64,000 nt of DNA from G963704535 sp963704535. GTDB lineage: Bacteria; Chloroflexota; Chloroflexia; Chloroflexales; Roseiflexaceae. The notes under the pieces were generated by a model that was given only the letters and a program-made list of their open reading frames with translations, was not told the DNA's origin and made no database searches. Below, piece after piece: positions 7,916 to 17,000 of the stretch (its first letter is position 1; every line of letters starts with the position of its first letter). The stretch covers positions 7,192,001 to 7,256,000 of the forward strand of contig OY969916.1 in the NCBI GenBank assembly GCA_963704535.1, given 5' to 3'. A program made the position numbers and the translations under genes.

Positions 7916-8724
7916 TGATACACGCACACTCGCTCGACCGCTACCAAGCCGGCGCCAGCCTGGTTCATCATCTGGACCCGCGCGTGAAGGTGATCGTCAC
8001 GATCCTGTTTATCGTGTCGAATGTCGCGCTGCCCGATGGAGCCTGGCCGGCGTTTCTGTTCGCCTGGTCGATGTTGATCGCCGGCAGCATGCTGGCCGGC
8101 CTGGGGTATGGCTATCTCCTGCGCCGCTCCTTTGTAGCACTGCCGTTTGCCCTTGCGGCGATCACGGCGATCTTCGCGATCCCAGGGCAGCCTTTGTTTG
8201 CTTGGTCGATCGGCTCCTGGCGCGTGGTCGCAACTGATGCTGGCCTCATTCGCTTCCTGAGTATCGTCGTACGCAGTTGGCTTTCGGTGCAGATGGCGAT
8301 CCTGCTGACCGCCACGACTCAGTTTCCTGATCTCATGCATGCCCTGCGCCACCTGCGCGTGCCGAAGCTGCTGGTGGCGATCGTCTCGTTCATGTATCGC
8401 TACTTATTCGTGCTGATTGACGAGGCGGCCCGGCTGCTGCGCGCCCGCGAGGCCCGCAGCGCTCGATTAACGCCTGGTTCCGGCGGAGGATCAATCGCCT
8501 GGCGTGCGCGGATCGCCGGCAACCTGGCCGGCCAACTCTTTCTGCGCAGCTACGAGCGCAGCGACCGCGTCTACAACGCTATGCTGGCACGCGGTTACGC
8601 CGGGCAGTTTCTGACCATCAATCCGCATATCATGCGCCGGCGAGACTGGGCCGCGCTGCTCCTGACGGTCATCATCTTGCTGCTCATCCAGCTCGTTGGT
8701 CGCGTACTCCGCTTCGCTGTATAG
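7915..8724 (+). CDS. cbiQ: ECF transporter transmembrane component CbiQ
   Basis: A 269-residue T-component of the cobalt/nickel importer. The start ATG overlaps the cbiM stop by one base (TGATG). It opens with DRYQAGASLVHHLDPRVKV, has five to six membrane segments, and carries the two coupling Ala-Arg-Gly-type motifs at LLRAREARSARL and NAMLARGYAG that contact the ATPase. It transmits ATP hydrolysis in CbiO to CbiM. It is translationally coupled to cbiM and followed 19 bases later by cbiO. Confidence 0.93.
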   Translation: MIHAHSLDRYQAGASLVHHLDPRVKVIVTILFIVSNVALPDGAWPAFLFAWSMLIAGSMLAGLGYGYLLRRSFVALPFALAAITAIFAIPGQPLFAWSIGSWRVVATDAGLIRFLSIVVRSWLSVQMAILLTATTQFPDLMHALRHLRVPKLLVAIVSFMYRYLFVLIDEAARLLRAREARSARLTPGSGGGSIAWRARIAGNLAGQLFLRSYERSDRVYNAMLARGYAGQFLTINPHIMRRRDWAALLLTVIILLLIQLVGRVLRFAV

Positions 8725-8743
8725 AAAACTCGATGGGAAACCC

Positions 8744-9532
8744 ATGCCAATACTACACGAACCGACGACATCATCTCCCCTAGCCGATACACTCGTCACC
8801 CCTCCCAACACTAGCGCCCAAGCGGCTCCAGTATTGACCGTTGAGGACCTCAGCTTCAGTTACCCCGATGGGCATGCCGCGCTCCACGGTGTCTCGCTCC
8901 AGGTACGCCGGGGCGAAAAAGTGGCGCTGGTGGGGCCGAACGGCGCGGGGAAGAGCACACTCATGCTGCATCTCAACGGCATTCTCAGCGGCCAGGGACT
9001 GGTGCAGATCGCCGGCGTGCCGCTGGAGAGAACCAATCTCCCGCTGATTCGCGCGCGCGTGGGCGTGGTGTTCCAGAATCCGGACGATCAGTTGTTCTCA
9101 CCCACAGTGTTCGAGGATGTCGCTTTTGGCCCGCTGCATATGGGCCTACCGGAGAGCGAGGTTCGCGCGCGCGTCGACCGAGCGCTCGATCAGATCGGGA
9201 TGCGCGCATATGTCGAGCGACTTTCGCACCACCTGAGCGTCGGCGAGAAAAAGCGGATCGCGATTGCGACGGTCCTTTCAATGGACCCGGAGATACTGGT
9301 GTTCGATGAGCCATCGGCCGGCCTGGACCCACGCGCGCGCCGGACACTGATCCATCTGCTGCGTGACCTTCCGCTGACGATGCTGGTCTCGACGCACGAC
9401 ATGCTGATGGTTCGTGAGCTGTTTCCCCGGACAGTGATCATGGATGAGGGGCTGATCGTCGCCGATGGACCGACCGAGCGGCTGCTCGACGATGTCGCGC
9501 TGTTGGAGGCACACGGGCTGGAGCGACCGTAG
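8744..9532 (+). CDS. cbiO: ECF transporter ATPase CbiO
   Basis: A 262-residue ATP-binding cassette protein. The start at 8744 (MPILHEPTTS) is preferred because the longer frame overlaps cbiQ. Walker A is GPNGAGKST, the Q-loop lies in VVFQNPDDQLFSPTVFEDV (typical of CbiO), the signature is LSVGEKKRIAIA and Walker B is ILVFDEPSAGLD. The signature LSVGE departs from LSGGQ, as is common in this subfamily. It energises CbiMQ for Co or Ni import. It has an N-terminal extension of about 28 residues rich in Thr, Ser and Pro before the first beta strand. Confidence 0.93.
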   Translation: MPILHEPTTSSPLADTLVTPPNTSAQAAPVLTVEDLSFSYPDGHAALHGVSLQVRRGEKVALVGPNGAGKSTLMLHLNGILSGQGLVQIAGVPLERTNLPLIRARVGVVFQNPDDQLFSPTVFEDVAFGPLHMGLPESEVRARVDRALDQIGMRAYVERLSHHLSVGEKKRIAIATVLSMDPEILVFDEPSAGLDPRARRTLIHLLRDLPLTMLVSTHDMLMVRELFPRTVIMDEGLIVADGPTERLLDDVALLEAHGLERP

Positions 9533-9624
9533 TCACTGCCCTATCCTCAACAGGCACGGATCTCCTACCAGCATCCCCAATCCAATCCCTGCCGGCAGTC
9601 CACTGGGAGGAGGAACCCTCACCC

Positions 9625-12600
9625 ATGACCCTTGCTTCGTCCTCTGTACTGGTCGTCGGGCCGGATCTGGCGATCGTAGCCATGTTTCGTCGCGCCCTGA
9701 CCCCTGGTGGCTGGCACGTGGTCCATGCCACCGATGGCCGCAAGGTACCCGCCCGCTGCGAAATCGATCCGCCCGCACTGGTTTTGCTCGATCTGCATCG
9801 GCTCGGCTTGGACGGCGTGGAACTTGCCCATCAGATTCGTGACCGCATCCAGCTCCCCATTATGGTCCTCGGCACTACGGCGGATCATCAGCTACTCATG
9901 GCCGCGCTCGACGCTGGCGTCGATGACTGCCTCACCATCCCCTGTGATCTCGACGAGGTCATCGTGCGTGTCCAGACCGTCCTTCGACGCAGCCAGGTCC
10001 AGACTCGCGCTGCAGTTGCCCGCCGCATCCGCTGTGGTTCGCTAGAAATCGATGCACAGAGTCTGCAAGTATGGCGGGACGGGCAAGAGGTGCCGCTGCG
10101 GGCCAAAGAGCGTGCTCTGTTGGCTGTCTTCCTGGCCCATCCTGGTCAGGTGCTCACTCATCAACTCTTGCTCCAACAGGTCTGGGGAGACCAATATGGC
10201 GACGAGACCAATTATCTCCATACCCAGATCAACGCCCTGCGGCGCAAGCTTGAGGACCACCCGTCCCGGCCGGTTTATTTCCTGACCGAGCGCGGCATTG
10301 GCTATCGCTTCGTCCTGCCTCCCACTCCGCCAGACGTATCCACCACTCGCCCAGCCCGCACCGCCGTGCCCCCGCTTGTTCCCACGATCCTGACTCCCCC
10401 AGCGCCGACCCGCCCACCAACAGGGGAGTCCCTGGTCGGTCGGTCGGCCGAACTGGCGGAGTTGCAGGCCAGATTGTGTCGCGATCACCTGGTGGTCATC
10501 ACTGGCATGCCCGGCGTGGGTAAGACCGTCTTAGCGGCCACTCTCGCCCAAACGGTCGCCGCCGCGCCACAGCAGATCTTCTGGCATACCTTCTATGCAG
10601 GGCAGGGGCTCGATGCGCTGATCTGGCACCTGGCCGGCTTTCTGGCCCACCACGGCCAGGACGCAGTCTGGCAGTTGGTCCAGCAGGCCCAGCAGAGCGG
10701 CACACCGCCGCCACCCGCCGATGTGCTGCTGACCTATCTGCTACAGTTGATGGCTGGCAAGGCGTATGTCCTGTGCTTCGATGATGTCCAGTTCGTGGAC
10801 GCCGACCCCTTGCTAACCGCCTTTGCCGCGCGGCTGCTGGACCGGGTGCGGGCGAGCGAAGTGACGCTGATTCTTGCCAGTCAACGGCTGCCGGCCTGGG
10901 TTCCCACAGGCAGCAGCACACCGCTAGCGGGCTTGAGCCCGCTGGGGAGTACAGAGCTGCTCCAGCAGCGCGGGGTGGTGCTGCCAGAGGAGCTGCTCAT
11001 GGCACTCCACGCCCAGACCGAGGGCAATCCGCAGCTCTTACTGCTGGCCGGCACCGTGTTGCACGACGCACCGGACCCCGCGACCGTCCTGTCCCACCTC
11101 CCGCACACGATCCCAATCGAACACTTTCTGTTGACCAAGATCGATACCCGTCTGACAGATGCAGAGCGCCGGGTGATGAGTGCGATCGCGGTGCTGCTCG
11201 GCCTCCCGGCTACGCCGGATGTGATTGCCGTCATCAGTGACCAGCACGATGTACCGCGCATCCTGCGAACCCTCAATGCACTGGCTGTGCTGATGGTGAG
11301 TGAGGATGCGCCTAGCCGGGCTTATACTCAACATGCACTGGTGCGAGCGTTTTACTATCAGCAGCTCGATCGGCGTGAGCGCCAGCGTCTGCACCGCCGC
11401 GCCGCGCAGTATTATGCCCAGGAGCAGCCAGACCTGCTTGCCGTTACGCGCCACCTTCTGGCTGCCGGGGATGCGGCCACCGCTGTCCAAGGGGTGACTG
11501 ACCAGGTGCGGGAGATCATCAACCAGGGGCGGGCACATGCGCTGGCACAGTTGCTGGCGGAGGTGCCTGCCAGCACGCTCGACACGGAGGCAGCCATTGG
11601 GCTGGCCCTGGCGCAGGCGGAGCTGGCAGCCTGGTTGGGGGATGGCCCGGCGGCGCAAGCTCACTACACCACCGCGCTGACACAGCTCGCGGGCATGGCC
11701 CTCGCGCCAGCAGTGCATGAACGGCGCGCTCGCGCCTGCTATGGCATGGGTGAACTGCTGGAGCACGATGCGCCGCAGCTCGCCCTGGAATGGCTCCAGC
11801 GCGGTCTGCTTGAGCTGGGAGGCGCGGTGCCGGAGCAGGAAGCGGCGCTTTCGATCAAACTGAGCACGGTCTACATCACTTTGAGCGACTACCCGGCGGC
11901 GCGTCTGGCGGTCGAGCAGGGCATGCAGTGGCTCCCGCCCGACCCCAGCCCGCTGCGCATGCGGGCGCTGATCAACCTGGGGGTGATTGCCTGCGCGGAG
12001 GGCAATATTGTGCAGGGCAACACCTACATGCTGCACGCCTTAGAGCTGAGCCAGCAGTTCCATGACTATTGGGCCATGATCCAGGGATGGATCAATCTAG
12101 GGGTCGAGATCGAGATCGCCGGCGATTGGGCGGCGGCCGAAGCCCACTATCAGCAGGCGTTGCAGCTCGCAACGCGCCTGGGGGGCACCAAATATCAGGT
12201 CGCGCTGGCCTGCAATCTGGGTATCCTCAAGACCAACCAGGGCGACTTTGCGAGTGCGGCGACCTACCTCCAGCAGGGGTTGGCGCTGGCTCAGGATCAT
12301 CAGGTGGCCGCCTGGGCAGTGGCTGGGCAGGCCAGCCTGGCCGACTTGCACGTCCGGGCCGGGGCCTATGACCTGGCGGCGCGGGTGCTGGAGCGGGCGG
12401 AACCGCAGGCGCAGGCGGTGGGCGCGAGCGATCAATTGCCGGAGATCGCCCGCACCTGGGCGCTGATCCGGCTGGCCGAGGGCGAGCTGGACGCAGCGGC
12501 GGAGCAGGCCGCTCTGGCGGTGGCGCTGGCCGAGGCGCAGGCGCAGCCGATCGGTCTCGGCGTGAGCCAGCGGGTACTCGGTCAGGTGCGGGCGGCGCAG

Positions 12601-12855
12601 GGCCAGGTGGCCGCCGCACGGGATGCCTTCGCGCAGAGCCTGGCAATTCTGGCCGAGCGTGACCCGTACGAAGCGGCGCGCACCCGCATGCAATGGGGAC
12701 AGCTCCTGGTCGGAGGGCTGGATCTCACGACAGGCGCCCAACTGCTGGCGGAGGCCCGCACAACCTTTCGCCAGCTTGGTGCTCACCATGACCTGATGCT
12801 GCTGGACAGTCGCCAGGGTGGCCCAGCCGACGACGTGGCCCGTAGCGAGGGTTGA
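9625..12855 (+). CDS. Large regulator: pseudo-receiver, OmpR-type winged helix, STAND ATPase, TPR
   Basis: 1,076 residues. Residues 1-125 form a receiver-like domain that keeps the phosphoacceptor-like Asp56 (LVLLDLHRLGLDG). The usual acidic pair is degraded (VVGPD) and the Lys before the last helix is Ile (LTIPCDLDE), so normal phosphorylation is doubtful. A Trans_reg_C winged helix follows (QVWRDGQEVPLRAKERALL to RGIGYRFVLP). A Pro-rich linker leads to a STAND/NB-ARC ATPase with Walker A GMPGVGKT near residue 293 and LCFDDVQFVD, then a long TPR array (EAHYQQALQLATRLG). GGAGGAGG precedes the start. The last bases abut a MITE half copy. Its likely target is the adjacent secreted-protein region, by position only. 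Confidence 0.85.
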   Translation: MTLASSSVLVVGPDLAIVAMFRRALTPGGWHVVHATDGRKVPARCEIDPPALVLLDLHRLGLDGVELAHQIRDRIQLPIMVLGTTADHQLLMAALDAGVDDCLTIPCDLDEVIVRVQTVLRRSQVQTRAAVARRIRCGSLEIDAQSLQVWRDGQEVPLRAKERALLAVFLAHPGQVLTHQLLLQQVWGDQYGDETNYLHTQINALRRKLEDHPSRPVYFLTERGIGYRFVLPPTPPDVSTTRPARTAVPPLVPTILTPPAPTRPPTGESLVGRSAELAELQARLCRDHLVVITGMPGVGKTVLAATLAQTVAAAPQQIFWHTFYAGQGLDALIWHLAGFLAHHGQDAVWQLVQQAQQSGTPPPPADVLLTYLLQLMAGKAYVLCFDDVQFVDADPLLTAFAARLLDRVRASEVTLILASQRLPAWVPTGSSTPLAGLSPLGSTELLQQRGVVLPEELLMALHAQTEGNPQLLLLAGTVLHDAPDPATVLSHLPHTIPIEHFLLTKIDTRLTDAERRVMSAIAVLLGLPATPDVIAVISDQHDVPRILRTLNALAVLMVSEDAPSRAYTQHALVRAFYYQQLDRRERQRLHRRAAQYYAQEQPDLLAVTRHLLAAGDAATAVQGVTDQVREIINQGRAHALAQLLAEVPASTLDTEAAIGLALAQAELAAWLGDGPAAQAHYTTALTQLAGMALAPAVHERRARACYGMGELLEHDAPQLALEWLQRGLLELGGAVPEQEAALSIKLSTVYITLSDYPAARLAVEQGMQWLPPDPSPLRMRALINLGVIACAEGNIVQGNTYMLHALELSQQFHDYWAMIQGWINLGVEIEIAGDWAAAEAHYQQALQLATRLGGTKYQVALACNLGILKTNQGDFASAATYLQQGLALAQDHQVAAWAVAGQASLADLHVRAGAYDLAARVLERAEPQAQAVGASDQLPEIARTWALIRLAEGELDAAAEQAALAVALAEAQAQPIGLGVSQRVLGQVRAAQGQVAAARDAFAQSLAILAERDPYEAARTRMQWGQLLVGGLDLTTGAQLLAEARTTFRQLGAHHDLMLLDSRQGGPADDVARSEG

Positions 12856-12857
12856 GC

Positions 12858-12922
12858 CGAAAGAATCCTCTTTCCACCACAGATTGTAGATAAGACAACA
12901 CCCTTTTCAAACAGTTTCTAAG
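12858..12922 (-). mobile_element. MITE, half copy
   Basis: Read on the reverse strand it runs AGAAACTGTTTGAAAAGG, then a diverged spacer, then GTGGTGGAAAGAGGATTCTT. This matches the left terminal repeat and inner segment of the full copies at 6100 and 27127. The central hairpin and the other terminus are missing. It begins 3-5 bases after the stop of the large regulator. Confidence 0.65.
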
Positions 12923-13117
12923 AGAACGGGGTCAAAAATTAAGATGGATTTAAGATTCCTCGTGTAGACTTGTCCTCGTCCTCCATCGCCCACGCTCAGC
13001 CAGACGACCGCACCCACACCAGGGGACCGTACACGGGTCCCGCTGTGCCGATGTACCTGAACGCGCGCTCCCGCGCGAACCGGGCGTGCCTTGCGATGCG
13101 ACGAGAAAAGGAAATCC

Positions 13118-13792
13118 ATGACTGCATCACCGATCGTGCTGATAGACCGGCATACCGTCCGGTGTGCGGAGGTGTGTGCCAGTTTAGCAGCAGACGGCTG
13201 GACGGTGGTGCCGGCGGCGTCGGAGTCTATGGTCGCGAACTTGCTGGCACGCCTCCAGCCACGGCTGCTGATCGTGGGCGTATTGCCGCCATGCGAGGCG
13301 TCAGCGCTGTGCGCCGAAGTGCAGCGCTGGGCCAGCGTGCCGATCCTATTGCTGCTTGACGCGCAGCCCAGTACCCAGATCGCGGCGCTACTGGAGTGCG
13401 GGGCTGATGACTACCTGCGTACCCCGTTCACCCCAGCCGAACTGCAAACACGGGTGCAGAGCCTGCTGCGCCGAGTGGCGGGCAATGCCCGCGCGTTCCA
13501 GGTGGGGGATGGCGAGCTGACGCTTGATCCACAGACACAGACCGTGCAGGTGCGCGGGTCGTGGGTGGAGTTGACGCTGACCGAGTACCGCTTGCTATGG
13601 AGGCTGGCCCGGCGGGCCGGCACGGTGCTGACTTGTGCGGAGTTGCTGGCGGGTGGTGATCCGCTGTATGCGACTGACCCGACGTATCTGGCGATGTATA
13701 TCTGGCATTTGCGGCAGAAGTTGGAGCGCGATCCCCGCCAGCCGCGGCTGCTATTGACCAAAGAGGGAGTGGGCTATCAACTGGTGCCGTGA
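13118..13792 (+). CDS. OmpR-type regulator with degenerate receiver
   Basis: 224 residues, started at 13118 (MTASPIVLID) behind AAGGAAAT. The receiver fold is recognisable, but the phosphoacceptor Asp is absent: the position reads LLIVGVLPPCEAS. The acidic pair is IDRH and the final Lys is Thr (YLRTPFTPAELQTRV). A complete Trans_reg_C winged helix follows (VQVRGSWVELTLTEYRLLWRL to TKEGVGYQLVP). It resembles the N-terminal 240 residues of the preceding 1,076-residue regulator, and the two may be diverged duplicates. It should act independently of a histidine kinase. It may regulate the secreted protein that starts 254 bases downstream; this is inference from position. Confidence 0.85.
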   Translation: MTASPIVLIDRHTVRCAEVCASLAADGWTVVPAASESMVANLLARLQPRLLIVGVLPPCEASALCAEVQRWASVPILLLLDAQPSTQIAALLECGADDYLRTPFTPAELQTRVQSLLRRVAGNARAFQVGDGELTLDPQTQTVQVRGSWVELTLTEYRLLWRLARRAGTVLTCAELLAGGDPLYATDPTYLAMYIWHLRQKLERDPRQPRLLLTKEGVGYQLVP

Positions 13793-14046
13793 AGCTGCAC
13801 TCGGAGGACTGCCACCTCGTCAACCTCCATACTGTGTTAACCCTTGCTGCGTGGCACAGTAAGTTCCCTTGTCTGGAACCGATCCACCTGAGCGTACACT
13901 CGCGAACTGACCTCCCCGATCGAGGATCAACCACCCTATCAGCGCAAGCCGCTGATGCAGTTTCGGGGCATACAGCGCTGCGCCCGGAACAGCGCAGATC
14001 GGCAGATCGTATACGAACCGAAGGATGAGCGAGAAGGAGCAATCGT

Positions 14047-17000
14047 ATGCTGACTGGACAGAACCCATGGTGTCGTCGTGGCGCGCCGGGGCAAGAGGAG
14101 CGGCGCATTCGCTCCCGGATCATGCAGCTCGTGATGATCATGGCCTTGCTTGGGATAAGCGCGATCGGGTCAGCAGCCCCTCACGGGGTGGTGCGCGCAG
14201 CTCCGGTCGTGCCCGGCGTACATGCACCGCAGGCAGCGGCGCCACACCTGGGCCTGCCCATCGAAGGTAATCGGGTGGATCGGCGCGCGGCAGCGGGCGT
14301 CGTCCCACAACCAGGCGCATCCAGCGCAAGTGAGGCGCTTGTTCGTGGGTGGTCCTCCGCCGAAGCCGATAGCACCACGAGCGTGGCGTGGGGAGATGTG
14401 GACAATGATGGCGATCTCGACCTCGCCGTCGGAAACTATGCTATGCCAAACCGGCTGTACCGCAACGAGGGCGGCAGCTTGAGCGAGAGCGCGGTCTGGT
14501 CCTCCGCTGACGCCGACGAAACGACGAGCGTGGCATGGGGGGATGTGGACAATGATGGTGACCTCGACCTCGCCGTCGGGAATGCGTTTGCGCCGAGCCG
14601 GCTGTACCGCAACGAGAGCGGCAGCTTGAGCGAGAGCGCGGTCTGGTCCTCCGCTGACGCCGATGAAACGACGAGCGTGGCATGGGGGGATGTGGACAAT
14701 GATGGCGACCTTGACCTCGCCGTCGGAAACTATGGTATGCCGAGCCGGCTGTACCGCAACGAGGGCGGCAGCTTGAGCGAGAGCGCGGCCTGGTCCTCTG
14801 CCGAAACTAGTAACACTGTCAGCGTGGCATGGGGGGATGTGGACAATGATGGCGACCTTGACCTCGCCGTCGGAAACTATGCTAGGCTGAGCCGGCTGTA
14901 CCGCAACGAGAGCGGCAGCTTGAGCGAGAACGCAGTCTGGTCCTCCGCCGAAGGAGCCAATGGCACCACCAGCCTGGCATGGGGAGACGTGGACAATGAT
15001 GGCGACCTCGACCTCGCTGTCGGGGATACGTGGGTGCCGAGCCAGCTGTACCGCAACGAGGGCGGCAGCTTGAGCGAGAGCGCGATCTGGTCCTCTGCCG
15101 AAACTAGTAACACTGTCAGCGTGGCGTGGGAGGATGTGGACAATGATGGCGACCTCGACCTCGCCATCGTGAACTGGGGGGCGCCGAGCCGGCTGTACCG
15201 CAACGAGGGCGGCAGCTTGAGCGAGAACGCGGTCTGGTCCTTCGCCGAAGCTGTTAACACTCGCAGCGTAGCGTGGGGGGATGTGGACAATGATGGCGAC
15301 CTCGACCTCGCCATCGGGAACGGGGGGGTGCCGCCCCAGCTGTACCGCAACGAGGGCGGCAGCTTGAGCGAGAGCACTCCCTGTTCCCCCTGCGGCGTCG
15401 AGAGCGCAGCGTGGGGGGATGTGGACAATGATGGCGACCTCGACCTTGCTGTCGCGTCGCCCGAGCTGTATCGCAACGAGGGCGGCAGCTTGAGCGAGAA
15501 CGCCATCTGGTCTCCCCCTGACGCTCAAGCCGACGAAACCCACAGCCTGGCGTGGGGAGATGTGGACAATGATGGTGACCTTGACCTGGCCCTCGGGAAC
15601 TGGGAGGCGCCGAGCCGGCTGTACCGCAACGAGGGCGGCAGCTTGAGCGAGAGCGCCGTGTGGTCCTCCACCGAAGAATTCAATGGCACCTTCAGCGTAG
15701 CGTGGGGAGATGTGGACAATGATGGCGACCTTGACCTGGCCGTTGGGAACTGGAATACTTCAAACCAGCTGTACCGCAACGAGGGCGGCAGCTTGAGCGA
15801 GAGCGCGGTCTGGTCCTCCGCTGAAGCCAATTTCACCCAAAGCGTAGCGTGGGGGGATGTGGACAATGATGGCGACCTCGACCTGGCCGTCGGAAACTGG
15901 GGTACTTCAAACCGGCTGTACCGCAACGAGGGCGGTAGCTTGAGCGAGAGCGCGGTCTGGTCCTCCGCTGAAGCCGATGAAACGAAGAGCGTGGCGTGGG
16001 GGGATGTGGACAATGATGGCGACCTCGACCTGGCCGTCGGGAATGTGGAGGCGCCGAGCCGGCTGTACCGCAACGAGGGCGGCAGCTTGAGCGAGAGCGC
16101 GGTCTGGTCCTCCGCCGAAGCCAATTATACCTACAGCGTAGCGTGGGGGGATGTAGACAATGATGGCGACCTCGACCTCGCCGTCGGAAACGATGGTACG
16201 CCGAGCCTGCTGTACCGCAACGAGGGCGGCAGCTTGAGCGAGAGCGCGGTCTGGTCCTCCGCCGACACCGATGGCACCTTCAGCGTAGCTTGGGGGGATG
16301 TGGACAATGATGGCGACCTCGACCTCGCCGTCGGGGGCCGGCTGTACCACAATATGTATGTCGGACACCGCACCCCCGGTTCCAATCCCTCGGTCCATCT
16401 AGTGCAGCCCGGCAACACGCGCGCGCCGTTGTACTCCACCGCCGCGATCTGGTCCCGCCCAACTCTGCCAATTACCTATACCTTGACCCATCCGCAGAGT
16501 CTCCCGGTCCGGCAGATCATAGCCCAGTATTCCCTTGACGGTGGTGGACAATGGCACCCAGCGGTGGCTGCGAGCGGCACCGAGACAACCAACCTCCAGA
16601 CTGCCCCAGCCGGCGCAGTTCACACTTATACCTGGGATGTCTTTGCCAGTGAGTTGCTGGGCCAGGGCGACAACGTGGTCGTTCGCCTTATAGCGATCCC
16701 ATCGGTATCCTCACCGCCCGGTCAGATTCCTGGCCCGTACATGTATGGCGCCTCCGCCAGCAGTTCATTACCCTTCCGCCTGCGCGCGAGCCAGGTGCGT
16801 GTGCTGTCGGATGGGCAGCCCATGCCCGGCGCGCTGGTCTATCGGCTGCCTGCCGGCCAGGACGATGGCGGGCTGTCCATCGGACGCACCGGCCAGCCCT
16901 GGCTGACCACCTCACAGGGTTATCTGCCAGGGTGGAACGAGCTACGGACTGGGGATCAGTTGATCGCCCTGGCGCCGATTAGCGCCACGACGACCTACAC

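Noticed and set aside
14170..16471. Long reverse-strand open frames opposite the FG-GAP repeats (up to 457 codons)
   Set aside because: They are mirror images of the repeated forward codons and repeat the same Ala/Val/Ser-rich string; no ribosome-binding site or family. The forward frame explains the sequence.
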